Of a DNA stretch of 62,719 bases, positions 9,735 through 17,934 are shown one piece after another (position 1 is the stretch's first letter; each line of letters begins with the position of its first letter). Origin of the DNA: Actinomadura darangshiensis. Its GTDB lineage: Bacteria; Actinomycetota; Actinomycetes; Streptosporangiales; Streptosporangiaceae. The notes under the pieces were generated by a model. The model was not told the DNA's origin, searched no databases, and worked only from the letters and a program-made list of their open reading frames with translations. The stretch lies in assembly GCF_004349235.1 (NCBI RefSeq), contig NZ_SMKY01000017.1, forward strand, positions 1 through 62,719. Reading direction: 5' to 3'. The position numbers and the translations under genes were made by a program.

Positions 9735-9756
9735 GTGCCTCCGACTGTCCCTACAC

Positions 9757-9793
9757 TTGTTCTACAGACGAACATTCGTACGTCAGTAGACAA
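9757..9793. promoter_or_regulatory. nested palindromic operator between the IclR gene and its divergent unit
   Basis: Outer arms TTGTTCTAC (9757-9765) and GTAGACAA (9786-9793) pair with a single bulge. Inside them ACGAA-CA-TTCGT forms a second palindrome. IclR proteins usually bind such sites and control both their own gene and the divergent one. Two words of this site recur before the dctA-type gene (see 10684-10713). Confidence 0.6.
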
Positions 9794-9815
9794 CTGTGAA
9801 GCCGGGAGTTGAGAA

Positions 9816-10592
9816 ATGTCAAGGCAGGACCCCGATGTGATCGACTCGGTCGAGAAGGCGTTCCGCGTGCTGGAGGCCTTCTCGGCGGAGCATCCGACGC
9901 TGACCGTGAGCGAGGCGGCGGACCTGACCGGCCTGTCCCGGGCGACCGCCCGGCGCATCCTGCTGACCTGCGTCAAGCTCGGGTTCGCCGAGCTGGACGA
10001 CCGCCGGTTCCGGCTGCTGCCGCGCGTCCTGCGCCTCGGCTACGGCTACCTCGCCTCGCTGCCGATCTGGGAGCGCGCCCAGCCGCACATGCGCCGGCTG
10101 GCCGAGGAGGTGCGGGAGTCCTGCTCGGCGGCGACCCTGGACGGCGACGAGATCGTCTACGTCGCCCGGGTGCCGGCCAAGCGCAGCATGTCGATCGTGC
10201 TGAACGTGGGCTCGCGCCTGCCGGCCCACCCGACGTCCATGGGGCGGGTCCTGCTCGCGGGGCTGCCGCCGGAACGGCTCGGCGACTACCTCGGCTCCCT
10301 GCGGCTGGAGCGGCTCACCGCGCACACGATCACCGACCCCGCGGCGTTCGCGGCGGAACTCGACCGGGTGCGGGAGCAGGGCTACGCCCTCGTCGACGGT
10401 GAGCGCGAGGAGGGCGTGCGGTCGGCGGCGGCGCCGGTGCGCGACCGCTCGGGTGCGGTGATCGCGGCCATCAACGTGTCGGCCAACGCGGGCCGGGTCT
10501 CCGTCGAGGACCTCCGCGAACGGTGCGTCCCGCTGGTCGTGCAGGCGGCGGACGCCATCTCGCGGGACATCGACTTCGTTCCGTCCGCCTAG
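9816..10592 (+). CDS. IclR-family regulator (PcaR/PobR-like)
   Basis: 258-aa regulator with an N-terminal winged helix (LTVSEAADLTGLSRATARRILLTC, about residues 27-50) and a C-terminal IclR effector domain (ESCSAATLDGDEIVYVARVP, PTSMGRVLLAGL, GVRSAAAPVRDRSGAVIAAINVS). The ATG follows GGGAG by 7 nt. Its closest pattern is the protocatechuate-type IclR branch, which senses aromatic acids or their dicarboxylate products. The carrier, dehydrogenase and lactonase genes lie directly downstream. Confidence 0.9.
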   Translation: MSRQDPDVIDSVEKAFRVLEAFSAEHPTLTVSEAADLTGLSRATARRILLTCVKLGFAELDDRRFRLLPRVLRLGYGYLASLPIWERAQPHMRRLAEEVRESCSAATLDGDEIVYVARVPAKRSMSIVLNVGSRLPAHPTSMGRVLLAGLPPERLGDYLGSLRLERLTAHTITDPAAFAAELDRVREQGYALVDGEREEGVRSAAAPVRDRSGAVIAAINVSANAGRVSVEDLRERCVPLVVQAADAISRDIDFVPSA

Positions 10593-10683
10593 TTCCGTCC
10601 GCCTAGTCCGTCCGCTTGGGGGAGCCGCCGATTCCGGCTTCCTCTTGACGCAGGTGGGAGCGTCCCTCACACTCCTTTTCTGA

Positions 10684-10713
10684 CTGGCGTACATCTGTGC
10701 GACTGACGAACAG
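10684..10713 (+). promoter_or_regulatory. second putative IclR operator, in front of the dctA-type gene
   Basis: CTGGCGTACATCTGTGCG (10684-10701) matches 13 of 18 positions of the reverse strand of 9769-9786, and ACTGACGAACAG (10702-10713) matches 10 of 12 positions of 9764-9775. The site ends next to the Shine-Dalgarno of the carrier gene, so bound regulator could block transcription or translation. Confidence 0.5.
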
Positions 10714-10724
10714 AGGTGAACCCG

Positions 10725-12065
10725 ATGTCCAGTGCCACATCCGCCCTGCGAACCGCCTTCACCACCAGGCTCTGGCTCACGGTGCTGGTGGCCCTCGCCC
10801 TCGGGGCCGCCCTCGGACTCGTGGCGCCGGACGCCGGGGCGTCCATGCAGCCCCTCGGCGACGGCTTCATCTCGCTGATCCGGATGCTCGTCGGCCCGGT
10901 GATCTTCTGCACGATCGTGACCGGCATCGCCTCGGCGGGCGCGCTCGCGGGGATGGGCCGCATCGGCGTCAAGGCCCTGGTCTACTTCGAGGCCGTCACC
11001 ACGATCGCGCTGATCATCGGCCTCGTGGTGATGGACGTGCTGCGGCCCGGCGACGGCGTGCACGCCGACCCGGACGCGATCAAGCTGACCGGCAAGGCGA
11101 GCCAGTACGCCAGCGAGGGCGAGCACCAGCACTGGTACGACTTCCTGGTCAACATCATCCCGCACAGCGTGGTCAGCGCCTTCGTCGACGGGAACGTCCT
11201 GCAGATCCTGCTCGTCTCGGTGCTGTTCGCCATCGCCGTCCGGATGCTGGGCGTGCGCGGCGAGCCGATCAGCCGCGGCGTGGAGCGGGTCGGCGAGGCC
11301 GTCTTCGGCATCGTCCGGCTGGTGATGTACCTGGCGCCGGTCGGCGCGTTCGGCGCGATGGCCTACACCACGGGCAAGTTCGGCACGAAGACGCTGACCA
11401 GCCTCGGCGGCTTCGTGGGGCTGTTCTGGGCCACCGGGATCTTCTTCTGCCTCGTCGTCCTCGGCGTGGTCGCCCGGCTCTGCGGCATCCGGATCCTCGC
11501 CCTTTACCGCTACTTCAAGGACGAACTGCTCATCACGGTCGGCACCGCCAACTACGAGGCGGTCATGCCGCAGCTGATCGAGAAGCTGGAGCGGCTCGGC
11601 TGCCCCAAGCCGATCGTCGGGCTCGTCGTCCCGTCCGGGTACGCGTTCAACTCCGACGGCGTCTGCCTCTACATGGGGTTCGCCGGCCTCTACATCGCGC
11701 AGGCGTTCGACATCCAGCTGTCGCTCTGGGAGCAGATCGGCCTGCTCGCGGTGTTCCTGCTGACCTCCAAGGGCGGCGCCGGCATCGCGGGCGCGGGCTT
11801 CGTCCTGCTGGCCGCGACCCTGTCCACGACCGGCTCGATCCCCGTCGCCGGCATCATGCTCATCTTCGGCGTCGACCGGTTCCTGTCGATGATGCGCGGC
11901 ATCGTGAGCCTGTGCGGGCAGATGGTCGCCAGCATCGTCGTCAGCAGGTGGGAGGGCGTCTTCGACCGCGAGCGGGCCCTGGTCGTGCTCGCCGGAGGCA
12001 CCCCCGCCGAGCCCGCGGCCGAGCCGGCGGAGACGGTCCCGGCGGTCGCGCAAGGGAACGCATGA
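10725..12065 (+). CDS. dctA: DctA-type dicarboxylate:cation symporter (DAACS family)
   Basis: Inner-membrane carrier, 446 aa, about eight transmembrane segments plus re-entrant loops, importing a C4-dicarboxylate or related acid with H+ or Na+. Family blocks include IRMLVGPVIFCTIVTGIA, YLAPVGAFGAMAY, PSGYAFNSDGVCLYMG and TSKGGAGIAGAGFVLL. GAGGTG lies 6 nt before ATG 10725, so this start is preferred to GTG 10716. The stop overlaps the SDR gene start as ATGA. Substrate may be wider than succinate or malate given the lactonase downstream. Confidence 0.9.
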   Translation: MSSATSALRTAFTTRLWLTVLVALALGAALGLVAPDAGASMQPLGDGFISLIRMLVGPVIFCTIVTGIASAGALAGMGRIGVKALVYFEAVTTIALIIGLVVMDVLRPGDGVHADPDAIKLTGKASQYASEGEHQHWYDFLVNIIPHSVVSAFVDGNVLQILLVSVLFAIAVRMLGVRGEPISRGVERVGEAVFGIVRLVMYLAPVGAFGAMAYTTGKFGTKTLTSLGGFVGLFWATGIFFCLVVLGVVARLCGIRILALYRYFKDELLITVGTANYEAVMPQLIEKLERLGCPKPIVGLVVPSGYAFNSDGVCLYMGFAGLYIAQAFDIQLSLWEQIGLLAVFLLTSKGGAGIAGAGFVLLAATLSTTGSIPVAGIMLIFGVDRFLSMMRGIVSLCGQMVASIVVSRWEGVFDRERALVVLAGGTPAEPAAEPAETVPAVAQGNA

Positions 12066-12862
12066 CGGGGCGGCTGGACGGCAAGGCCGCCATCGTCACC
12101 GGCGCCGGCAGCGCGGGGCCGGGCTGGGGCAACGGCCGCGCCACCGCGGTGGTCTTCGCCGCCGAGGGCGCCCGGGTGCTCGCGGCCGACAAGGACGCGG
12201 CCTCCCTCGCCACGACGATGGAGCTGATCGCCGCGGAGGGCGGGACGGGCCGCCCGCACGAGTGCGACGTCACCGACGGCGACGCGGTCCGCGCCATGGT
12301 CGAGGCGTGCCGCGAGACCTACGGGCGGGTGGACGTCCTGGTCAACAACGTCGGCGGGTCCCGGCCCGGCGGGCCCGCCGAACTCGACGAGGCCACCTGG
12401 GACGCGCAGCTCGACTTCAACCTGAAGACCGCGTACCTGGCCTGCAGGCATGTCATCCCGGTCATGCGCGAGCAGGGCTCCGGCGCCATCGTCAACGTCG
12501 CCTCCACGTCCGGGCTCCGCTACACCGGATCGCCGCAGGTCGCCTACGCGGCGGCCAAGGCGGGCGTCGTCCAGCTCTCCCGCGTCACCGCCGTCCAGCA
12601 CGCCGGGGACGGTATCCGGGTGAACACGGTCGTGCCCGGCCAGCTGCACACGCCGATGGTCGAGGCGCGCCTCGCCGGGCAGCGCGCCGGCGGCGACGTC
12701 GAGGAACTGCTCAGGCGGCGCCTGGCCCGCATCCCGCTCGGCTTCATGGGCGACGGCCGCGACACCGCCTACGCCGCCCTGTTCCTGGCCTCCGACGAGG
12801 CGCGCTTCATCACCGGAACCGAGATCGTCGTGGACGGCGGCATGACCGCCCGCTGCGACTGA
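12062..12862 (+). CDS. short-chain dehydrogenase/reductase
   Basis: 266-aa Rossmann oxidoreductase. It has a glycine-rich loop with an unusual insertion (TGAGSAGPGWGNGRA), the CDVTD acidic region, NNVGG, and the catalytic Ser and YxxxK (SPQVAYAAAKAG). The C-terminal SDEARFITGTEIVVDGG is classical. ATG 12062 overlaps the carrier stop by 4 bp. It should oxidise or reduce an intermediate of the acid taken up by the carrier; substrate unknown. Confidence 0.9.
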   Translation: MTGRLDGKAAIVTGAGSAGPGWGNGRATAVVFAAEGARVLAADKDAASLATTMELIAAEGGTGRPHECDVTDGDAVRAMVEACRETYGRVDVLVNNVGGSRPGGPAELDEATWDAQLDFNLKTAYLACRHVIPVMREQGSGAIVNVASTSGLRYTGSPQVAYAAAKAGVVQLSRVTAVQHAGDGIRVNTVVPGQLHTPMVEARLAGQRAGGDVEELLRRRLARIPLGFMGDGRDTAYAALFLASDEARFITGTEIVVDGGMTARCD

Positions 12863-12873
12863 GAAGGGGGACC

Positions 12874-13749
12874 GTGAACACGCCCACGTCCTGCCCGCCG
12901 CCGCACCCGCACCCCCGGGTCCCCCGGCTGCGGCCGCCGTCCGGCGCCATCGACGCGCACTGCCACGTCTTCGGCCCCGGGCACCTGTTCCCGTACGCGG
13001 AGGGCCGCACCTTCACACCGCCCGACGTGTCCGAGGACGACCTCCGCCGGCGGCACGACCACCTCGGCCTCGATCGCGCCCTCATCGTCCAGTCGTCCTG
13101 CCACGGCACCGACCACTCCGCGCTCCTGGACGCCCTGCGCACCGGCGGCGGCAGGTACCGGGGCGTGGCCCTGGTGACGCCGGGGACGCCGCCCGAGGAG
13201 ATCGCCCGGCTGCACGAGGCGGGCGTCCGCGGCGCCCGCCTGAACTTCATGCCGCACCTCGGGCAGAGCCCCTCTCCCGAGACGATCCGTGCCGTGACCG
13301 ACCTGGTCGGACCGTTCTCGTGGCACCTCGGCGTGCACGTCGCGGGTACTGGTATCGCCGACCTGGAGGACGTCATCCGCGCGATCGAGATCCCGGTCGT
13401 CATCGACCACATGGCGCGCGTCGACCTGCGGGACGGCCTGGCGAGCGAACCCGTCCGCGCCCTGAAGCGCCTGCTCGGCGAGGGCGGCGTCTGGGTGAAG
13501 CTCAGCGGCGCCGACCGCCTCACCCACGAGGGCCCGCCCTACGGCGACTCGGCCGCGCTCGCCCGCGCGCTCGCCGCGCACGCGCCCGAACGGGTCGTCT
13601 GGGGGACGGACTTCCCGCATCCGAACATCCGCGGCGCCGCACCCGACGACGGCCTGCTCGTCGATCTCCTCGACGAGATCGCCCCGTCCGAGGAGCTGCG
13701 CCGCCGCATCCTGGTCGACACCCCGGCGGCGCTCTTCGGCTTCGGCTGA
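12874..13749 (+). CDS. COG3618 amidohydrolase (2-pyrone-4,6-dicarboxylate lactonase-like)
   Basis: 291-aa TIM-barrel hydrolase of the family that includes LigI and galactarolactone isomerase. The GTG start follows a purine-rich GAGAAGGGGG. Metal or substrate ligands are visible in DAHCHVF, the VIDHMARVD strand and WGTDFPHPN, and the block FTPPDVSEDDL...VQSSCHGTDH is typical. In this cluster it probably opens a lactone of a dicarboxylic acid. Aromatic-derived pyrone dicarboxylate and sugar-acid lactone are both possible. Confidence 0.85.
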   Translation: MNTPTSCPPPHPHPRVPRLRPPSGAIDAHCHVFGPGHLFPYAEGRTFTPPDVSEDDLRRRHDHLGLDRALIVQSSCHGTDHSALLDALRTGGGRYRGVALVTPGTPPEEIARLHEAGVRGARLNFMPHLGQSPSPETIRAVTDLVGPFSWHLGVHVAGTGIADLEDVIRAIEIPVVIDHMARVDLRDGLASEPVRALKRLLGEGGVWVKLSGADRLTHEGPPYGDSAALARALAAHAPERVVWGTDFPHPNIRGAAPDDGLLVDLLDEIAPSEELRRRILVDTPAALFGFG

Positions 13750-13757
13750 CCGGGTAC

Positions 13758-13780
13758 CGCGCGCGACACCGCTGCGCGCG
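13758..13780. terminator. hairpin after the lactonase gene
   Basis: Arms CGCGCGC and GCGCGCG with a 9-nt loop, 9 bp beyond the lactonase stop. Probable intrinsic or pausing terminator of the catabolic operon. Confidence 0.45.
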
Positions 13781-13840
13781 AAACACCGTACGGCGCGGCT
13801 TCGATTACCGGCGGAAGCCCCCCGCACGAGAAGGAGCGCC

Positions 13841-14638
13841 GTGACCGAGTCGCCCGCCGGATCCGAGTCGCCCGGACTGAGCTATGCGCGGACCCGCGAC
13901 ATCGTCGCCGTGTTCGCCGTCCTGCTGGCCCTCACCGTGGTGCTGGTGGTCGTCCTCGTCCAGGCGTGGCCGGCGGGCCCGGACGGACGGGGCGGAACCG
14001 CCCCCGACGCCAAGACCGTCCACTTCCCGGGCTGGTCGCCGCGGATGTCGCGGGAGACGAGCCTGTTCGTGATCGTCATGGCCGCCGGCGCGCTCGGCGG
14101 CGTCGCGCACGTCCTGCGGTCGTTCTACTGGTACGTCGGCAACCGGTCGCTGCGCCGCAGCTGGCTGCTGATGTACCTGCTGCTCCCGTTCGTCGGCGCG
14201 CTCTTCGGGCTGATCGTCTACCTCGTCGTGCGCGGCGGCCTGACCTCGCCGGCGGGCGGCGCGTCCGACGTCAACCCGTACGGGATCGCGGCCATCGCCG
14301 CGCTCGTCGGCCAGTTCTCCCGCGAGACCGCCGAGAAGTTCCGCAGCGTCTTCTCGACCCTGCTGGCTCCCGCGCCGCGGGGCCGCGACCACGCGCTGAC
14401 CCCGCGGATCACCGCGATCGACCCCGTGCGCGGGCCGGTCGGCACGACGGTCGCGGTCACGGGCTCCGGCCTGGCGTCCGCGACGAGCGTCCGGTTCGGG
14501 ACCGTGCGGTCCCCGGTGAGCGACGCGGCGGACACGCTCGTGCGCACGATCGTCCCGGCGGGCGCCACCTCGGGCTCGCCGATCGTGAACACCCCGGCCG
14601 GCGCGGTCGCGAGCCCGGAGACCTTCACCGTCGAGTGA
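13841..14638 (+). CDS. membrane protein with C-terminal IPT/TIG domain
   Basis: 265 aa; GTG start after GAAGGAG. Three hydrophobic helices (about residues 20-42, 75-95 and 108-130) are followed by a short linker and a C-terminal IPT/TIG immunoglobulin-like fold (TPRITAIDPVRGPVGTTVAVTGSGL to the end). No enzyme motif. A TIG domain on a membrane anchor usually mediates binding outside the membrane, but side and partner are unknown. It converges with the nitrilase-fold gene, leaving 1 bp between stops. Confidence 0.7.
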   Translation: MTESPAGSESPGLSYARTRDIVAVFAVLLALTVVLVVVLVQAWPAGPDGRGGTAPDAKTVHFPGWSPRMSRETSLFVIVMAAGALGGVAHVLRSFYWYVGNRSLRRSWLLMYLLLPFVGALFGLIVYLVVRGGLTSPAGGASDVNPYGIAAIAALVGQFSRETAEKFRSVFSTLLAPAPRGRDHALTPRITAIDPVRGPVGTTVAVTGSGLASATSVRFGTVRSPVSDAADTLVRTIVPAGATSGSPIVNTPAGAVASPETFTVE

Positions 14639-14639
14639 C

Positions 14640-16091
14640 CTACTTGGCGTCCTGCCAGTGGTCGTGCCAGGCCTCGTAGGCGGCGCCGGGGAACACGCGC
14701 GGCAACTCGGACGTGGGGAGCCGCCCGAGTCCGGCGCCCGTCCGCGCGACGCCGAACTGCCGCTCCATCACGTACGCGGTGCGGTGCAGGCTCTTCGGGC
14801 CGGCGACGAGGCAGGTGTGGCGGGGGCCGGGCAGGTCCTCGTCCGGGACGGCGGAGCCGACCGCGAGGCTGTTGGACACCGTCACCCAGCTGCCGAGGCC
14901 CGCGACCTGCCGCTCGGCGCCCTGCTCCTCCCAGCGGTACTCCAGGATCGGCTTGGAGAAGATCGGGACGAGCAGGTGCGAGACGCCGCACGACTGCAGC
15001 TCCCGCTCCCACCCGGCGGACCGGCCGAGGTCCTCGCAGATCAGCACCGCCAGCCGCCCGAGCGAGGAGTCGAGCACGCTGACCTTCGTGCCGGGCCGCG
15101 CGTACTCGGCGGCCGTGCCCGCGGCCGGGGCGTCCGGCAGCCGCCACAGCCGCATCTGCCCGGCGTCCAGCGTGAACCCGGACAGCTTGTCCTGGACGAG
15201 GAGCTCCTGCCCCGTCCAGCGGTCCAGCAGGACGGCGCGGTTGGGCGGCGGGTCGCCGCCTCCGAGCGGGCCGCTGCCGAGCAGCAGGAACCGCAGCGGG
15301 CGGCGGCCGCGCTCGCGCACCGCGGTGTCGAAGGCGACCTCCTTCCAGTGCTCCAGCAGCGCGTCCGACAGCGACGCCTCCGGCATCACGGCGAGCTGCG
15401 CGCCGGACTCGTCCAGCCGCCGGACGATCGCCTTGATCCGGCTGCGGATGCCGGAGGAGTCCATCGGGCGCAGCGTGTAGACGGTCGTGCCGTTCCGCTC
15501 GCCGAACTCGATGTCGATGTCGTCGTAGGTCTCCAGCACCGGCGCGCAGCCGACCGCGACGGGCTCCTCCCGGTTGAAGTGCGGGTCGTTCACAGCGGGC
15601 AGGATCCGGTGGTCGATCAGCTCCCACTCCGCCTGCGGGACGCGGTGCACGCCGAAGAACTCCGCCTTCGTCCGCAGCCCGCGCGGCCGGCCGGGGAACG
15701 CGCACCGGGGGAGCAGCGCGCCCGTCGTCCCGGGGCCGTTCAGCCTCCCCTCGGTGAGGTAGGTGACCAGCACCCCGGCCAGCGCGGGCGCGTCGTGGAA
15801 CGGCGCGTACGGGCTGGCGTGCGCGAGCGCGATGTCGAGCCCCAGCAGGATGGTGAACCGCCCGAGGTCGCCGCGCCCGGCGATGATCTCCGCCGTCACG
15901 GCCGGATCGAGGACGCCGTCCTCCAGGACGGCCTCCGCGACCTCGTTCGCGTCCCGCCGCACCCGCTCCCGCCGGTACCAGCGCGTGGCCGTCCAGCCTT
16001 GGAAGACGTCGTCGGAGATCGTGTCGTAGAGGTGGACGAAGAGATCAGCGGGCCCGCCCGGGTACGCGGCTGCAGCCGACTGATCCGTCAT
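14640..16091 (-). CDS. nitrilase-superfamily protein with a long uncharacterised N-terminal region
   Basis: 483 aa. The C-terminal part (about 185-460) is a carbon-nitrogen hydrolase with a complete Glu-Lys-Cys triad: Glu238 in AVMPEASL, Lys302 in VQDKLSGF and Cys352 in LAVLICEDLGRS. The first 170 residues (helical, with FVHLYDTISDD and TRWYRRERVRRDANEVAE) match no domain I recognise, making it longer than the usual 260-350 aa nitrilase. ATG 16091 is preferred over GTG 16115, which has no ribosome site. Substrate unknown; it could be a scavenging amidase or a nucleotide-targeting effector. Confidence 0.75.
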   Translation of the reverse strand: MTDQSAAAAYPGGPADLFVHLYDTISDDVFQGWTATRWYRRERVRRDANEVAEAVLEDGVLDPAVTAEIIAGRGDLGRFTILLGLDIALAHASPYAPFHDAPALAGVLVTYLTEGRLNGPGTTGALLPRCAFPGRPRGLRTKAEFFGVHRVPQAEWELIDHRILPAVNDPHFNREEPVAVGCAPVLETYDDIDIEFGERNGTTVYTLRPMDSSGIRSRIKAIVRRLDESGAQLAVMPEASLSDALLEHWKEVAFDTAVRERGRRPLRFLLLGSGPLGGGDPPPNRAVLLDRWTGQELLVQDKLSGFTLDAGQMRLWRLPDAPAAGTAAEYARPGTKVSVLDSSLGRLAVLICEDLGRSAGWERELQSCGVSHLLVPIFSKPILEYRWEEQGAERQVAGLGSWVTVSNSLAVGSAVPDEDLPGPRHTCLVAGPKSLHRTAYVMERQFGVARTGAGLGRLPTSELPRVFPGAAYEAWHDHWQDAK

Positions 16092-16172
16092 AAGCGCCCC
16101 CGGGGGAGTTGACACGCGTGATTACCGATGGTCGTCCGATGCTAACGCTCCCGGCCCCGTCCTTTCCGTGTC

Positions 16173-16193
16173 ATCCCTTACAGAGCAAGGGAT
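16173..16193. repeat. inverted repeat upstream of the nitrilase-fold gene
   Basis: ATCCCTT-N7-AAGGGAT, perfect 7-bp arms, about 82 bp before the nitrilase start. A repressor site is more likely than a terminator, since no gene ends here. Confidence 0.4.
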
Positions 16194-16202
16194 CCGCGTC
16201 AC

Positions 16203-16231
16203 TTGACATTCACTTGGCATCGGCGCATCCT
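16203..16231 (+). promoter_or_regulatory. candidate rightward promoter left of the IscB element
   Basis: TTGACA (16203-16208), 17-bp spacer, CATCCT (16226-16231). It points into the IscB element and toward the wHTH gene at 18054, so it may have been that gene's promoter before insertion, or drive the omega-RNA. Confidence 0.35.
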
Positions 16232-16280
16232 GGAGAGGTCCGGCGCTGCTCGTCGACCTTGGAGTGAGCCGTCAAACGCT

Positions 16281-16600
16281 CCCCGGCCTGAAGGCCGGGG
16301 CTTGCCTCGCTAGCCGAGGTAGGCCTTGTTTGACCAGCCCGAGCCAGCACGCATGGGAGGTGAACTAGTTGGCTACGTTCCGTGCAGGTGAGCGGACCCA
16401 CCAGGCCGTGCTTCTCCAGCGGCCTGCTCTGGAATCCGGTTCAGCAGACATGCTTGGGGGCAGGCGCGAAACGGGGACCGGACACCGCCCTTGCGGGGTG
16501 GTACCCGGTGCGGAACATGGGCGAGGAGAGCCCGCCGCCGCCTCACCTGGCGGCGGTGGCGTCACCCCCGCGTCCCCTTCGGGGGCCGGGGAGATGCCGC
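16281..16600 (+). ncRNA. presumed IscB omega-RNA region
   Basis: IscB guide RNAs are encoded directly upstream of iscB, with the guide at the 5' end taken from flanking DNA. The roughly 300 non-coding bases here contain the 16281-16300 hairpin, a CTCG-CTAGC-CGAG stem near 16307, a GC-rich stem with CCGCCGCC and GGCGGCGG arms near 16530-16558, and a CCCC-TTC-GGGG stem just before the start codon. The guide would come from bases just left of about 16280. Both ends are approximate. Confidence 0.55.
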
Positions 16601-17934
16601 GTGAGCGGCACGCGATGGTGTTCGTGCTCGATAAGCACGGCATGCCGTTGCAGCCCTGCCACCCGGCCCGCGCGCGGTACCTGCTGCGCAGGGGCCGGGC
16701 GGTGGTGCACCGGCACACACCCTTCGTCATCCGCCTCAAAGACCGAGAGATCGCCGGGTCGGAGGTGGACGGGGTGGAGGTCGGGATCGACCCCGGGTCC
16801 AAGCACACCGGCGTCTCGGTGTTCACCGCCCAGACCGGGGAGCGGCGGGCCCGGTTCGCGGTCCAGCTGAACCACCGAGGCGCGACCATCGGTAAACGGA
16901 TGCGACAACGCGCCGCCTACCGGCGTCGTCGCCGGTCGGCGAACCTGCGTTACCGCAAAGCCCGGTTCTCGAATCGGACCCGGCCGCAGGGATGGCTCGC
17001 GCCGTCGTTGCGGCATCGGGCGGACACCACCACCTCGTGGGTGGACCGTCTCACCCGCTGGGCACCCGTCCAAGCCGTGCATGTCGAGCGCGCCTCGTTT
17101 GACACCCACCTGCTCGCAGCCGGGAAGCCGCTGGAAGGCACGGAGTATCAGCACGGCACCCTGCACGGGTTTGAGGTGCGGGAGTACCTCCTCACCAAGT
17201 GGGGGCGGGCGTGCGCTTACTGCGGAGCCACCGGCACCCCGCTGAACATCGACCACATCCGCCCGAGCTCACGCAGCGGATCCGATCGGGTGTCGAACCT
17301 GACGCTCGCGTGCATCCCCTGCAACCAGGTCAAGTCCAACCGGCTGGTCACCGAGTTCCTGGCTGGGCGGCCCGACGTGCTCGCCAAGGTCTTGGCGCAG
17401 GCCACCAAACCGCTGGCCGACGCGGCGGCCGTCAACTCCACCCGGTGGGCGCTGTGGCGGGCCCTGGACGCGCGGCTTCCGACGCACACCGCGACGGGTG
17501 GCCGCACTAAGTGGAACCGAACCTGCAACGGCCTGCCCAAGTCGCACGCTCTGGATGCCCTGGCCGTCGGCACGCTCGATTCGATTACCGAGACGGTACG
17601 GCGGGTGTTGGTGGTGGGGTGCGCGGGGCGGGGAGCGCACCAGCGCACCACCCCCAATCAGCACGGCTTCCCCCGCCTGACCCGGCCACGCAAGAAGACT
17701 TTCTACACGTTCGCCACCGGCGACCTGGTCCGCGCCGTCGTCCCCACCGGAAAAAAGGCCGGAACGCACACCGGACGCATCGCCGTCCGCGAACGCGGCT
17801 ACTTTGACATCCACACCCGCCACGGCCGCGTCGCCGGCATCGGTCACCGGCACGTCCGGCTCCTGCAACGAGCCGACGGCTACGCCTACACCACCCAGCT
17901 CGAAGTCACGCCCGAGCACCATAAGGACGGCTAG
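16594..17934 (+). CDS. iscB: IscB RNA-guided nuclease
   Basis: 446 aa. Order of parts: PLMP-type N-terminus (VLDKHGMPLQPCHPARARYLL), RuvC-I with Asp66 in VGIDPGSK, an arginine-rich bridge helix (about 99-125), RuvC-II with Glu165 in HVERASFD, an HNH domain with CAYC (207-210), His221 in NIDH and CIPCNQVKSN, then RuvC-III His318/Asp321 in KSHALDALAVG and a basic C-terminal domain. All nuclease residues appear present. ATG 16594 is used; ATG 16615 is an alternative with no better ribosome site. IscB is the known ancestor group of Cas9. Confidence 0.93.
   Translation: MPRERHAMVFVLDKHGMPLQPCHPARARYLLRRGRAVVHRHTPFVIRLKDREIAGSEVDGVEVGIDPGSKHTGVSVFTAQTGERRARFAVQLNHRGATIGKRMRQRAAYRRRRRSANLRYRKARFSNRTRPQGWLAPSLRHRADTTTSWVDRLTRWAPVQAVHVERASFDTHLLAAGKPLEGTEYQHGTLHGFEVREYLLTKWGRACAYCGATGTPLNIDHIRPSSRSGSDRVSNLTLACIPCNQVKSNRLVTEFLAGRPDVLAKVLAQATKPLADAAAVNSTRWALWRALDARLPTHTATGGRTKWNRTCNGLPKSHALDALAVGTLDSITETVRRVLVVGCAGRGAHQRTTPNQHGFPRLTRPRKKTFYTFATGDLVRAVVPTGKKAGTHTGRIAVRERGYFDIHTRHGRVAGIGHRHVRLLQRADGYAYTTQLEVTPEHHKDG

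Noticed and set aside
9819..12053. 744-aa open frame on the minus strand
   Set aside because: It is Asp/Arg/His/Gly-rich shadow coding opposite the IclR and dctA genes, with no family pattern.
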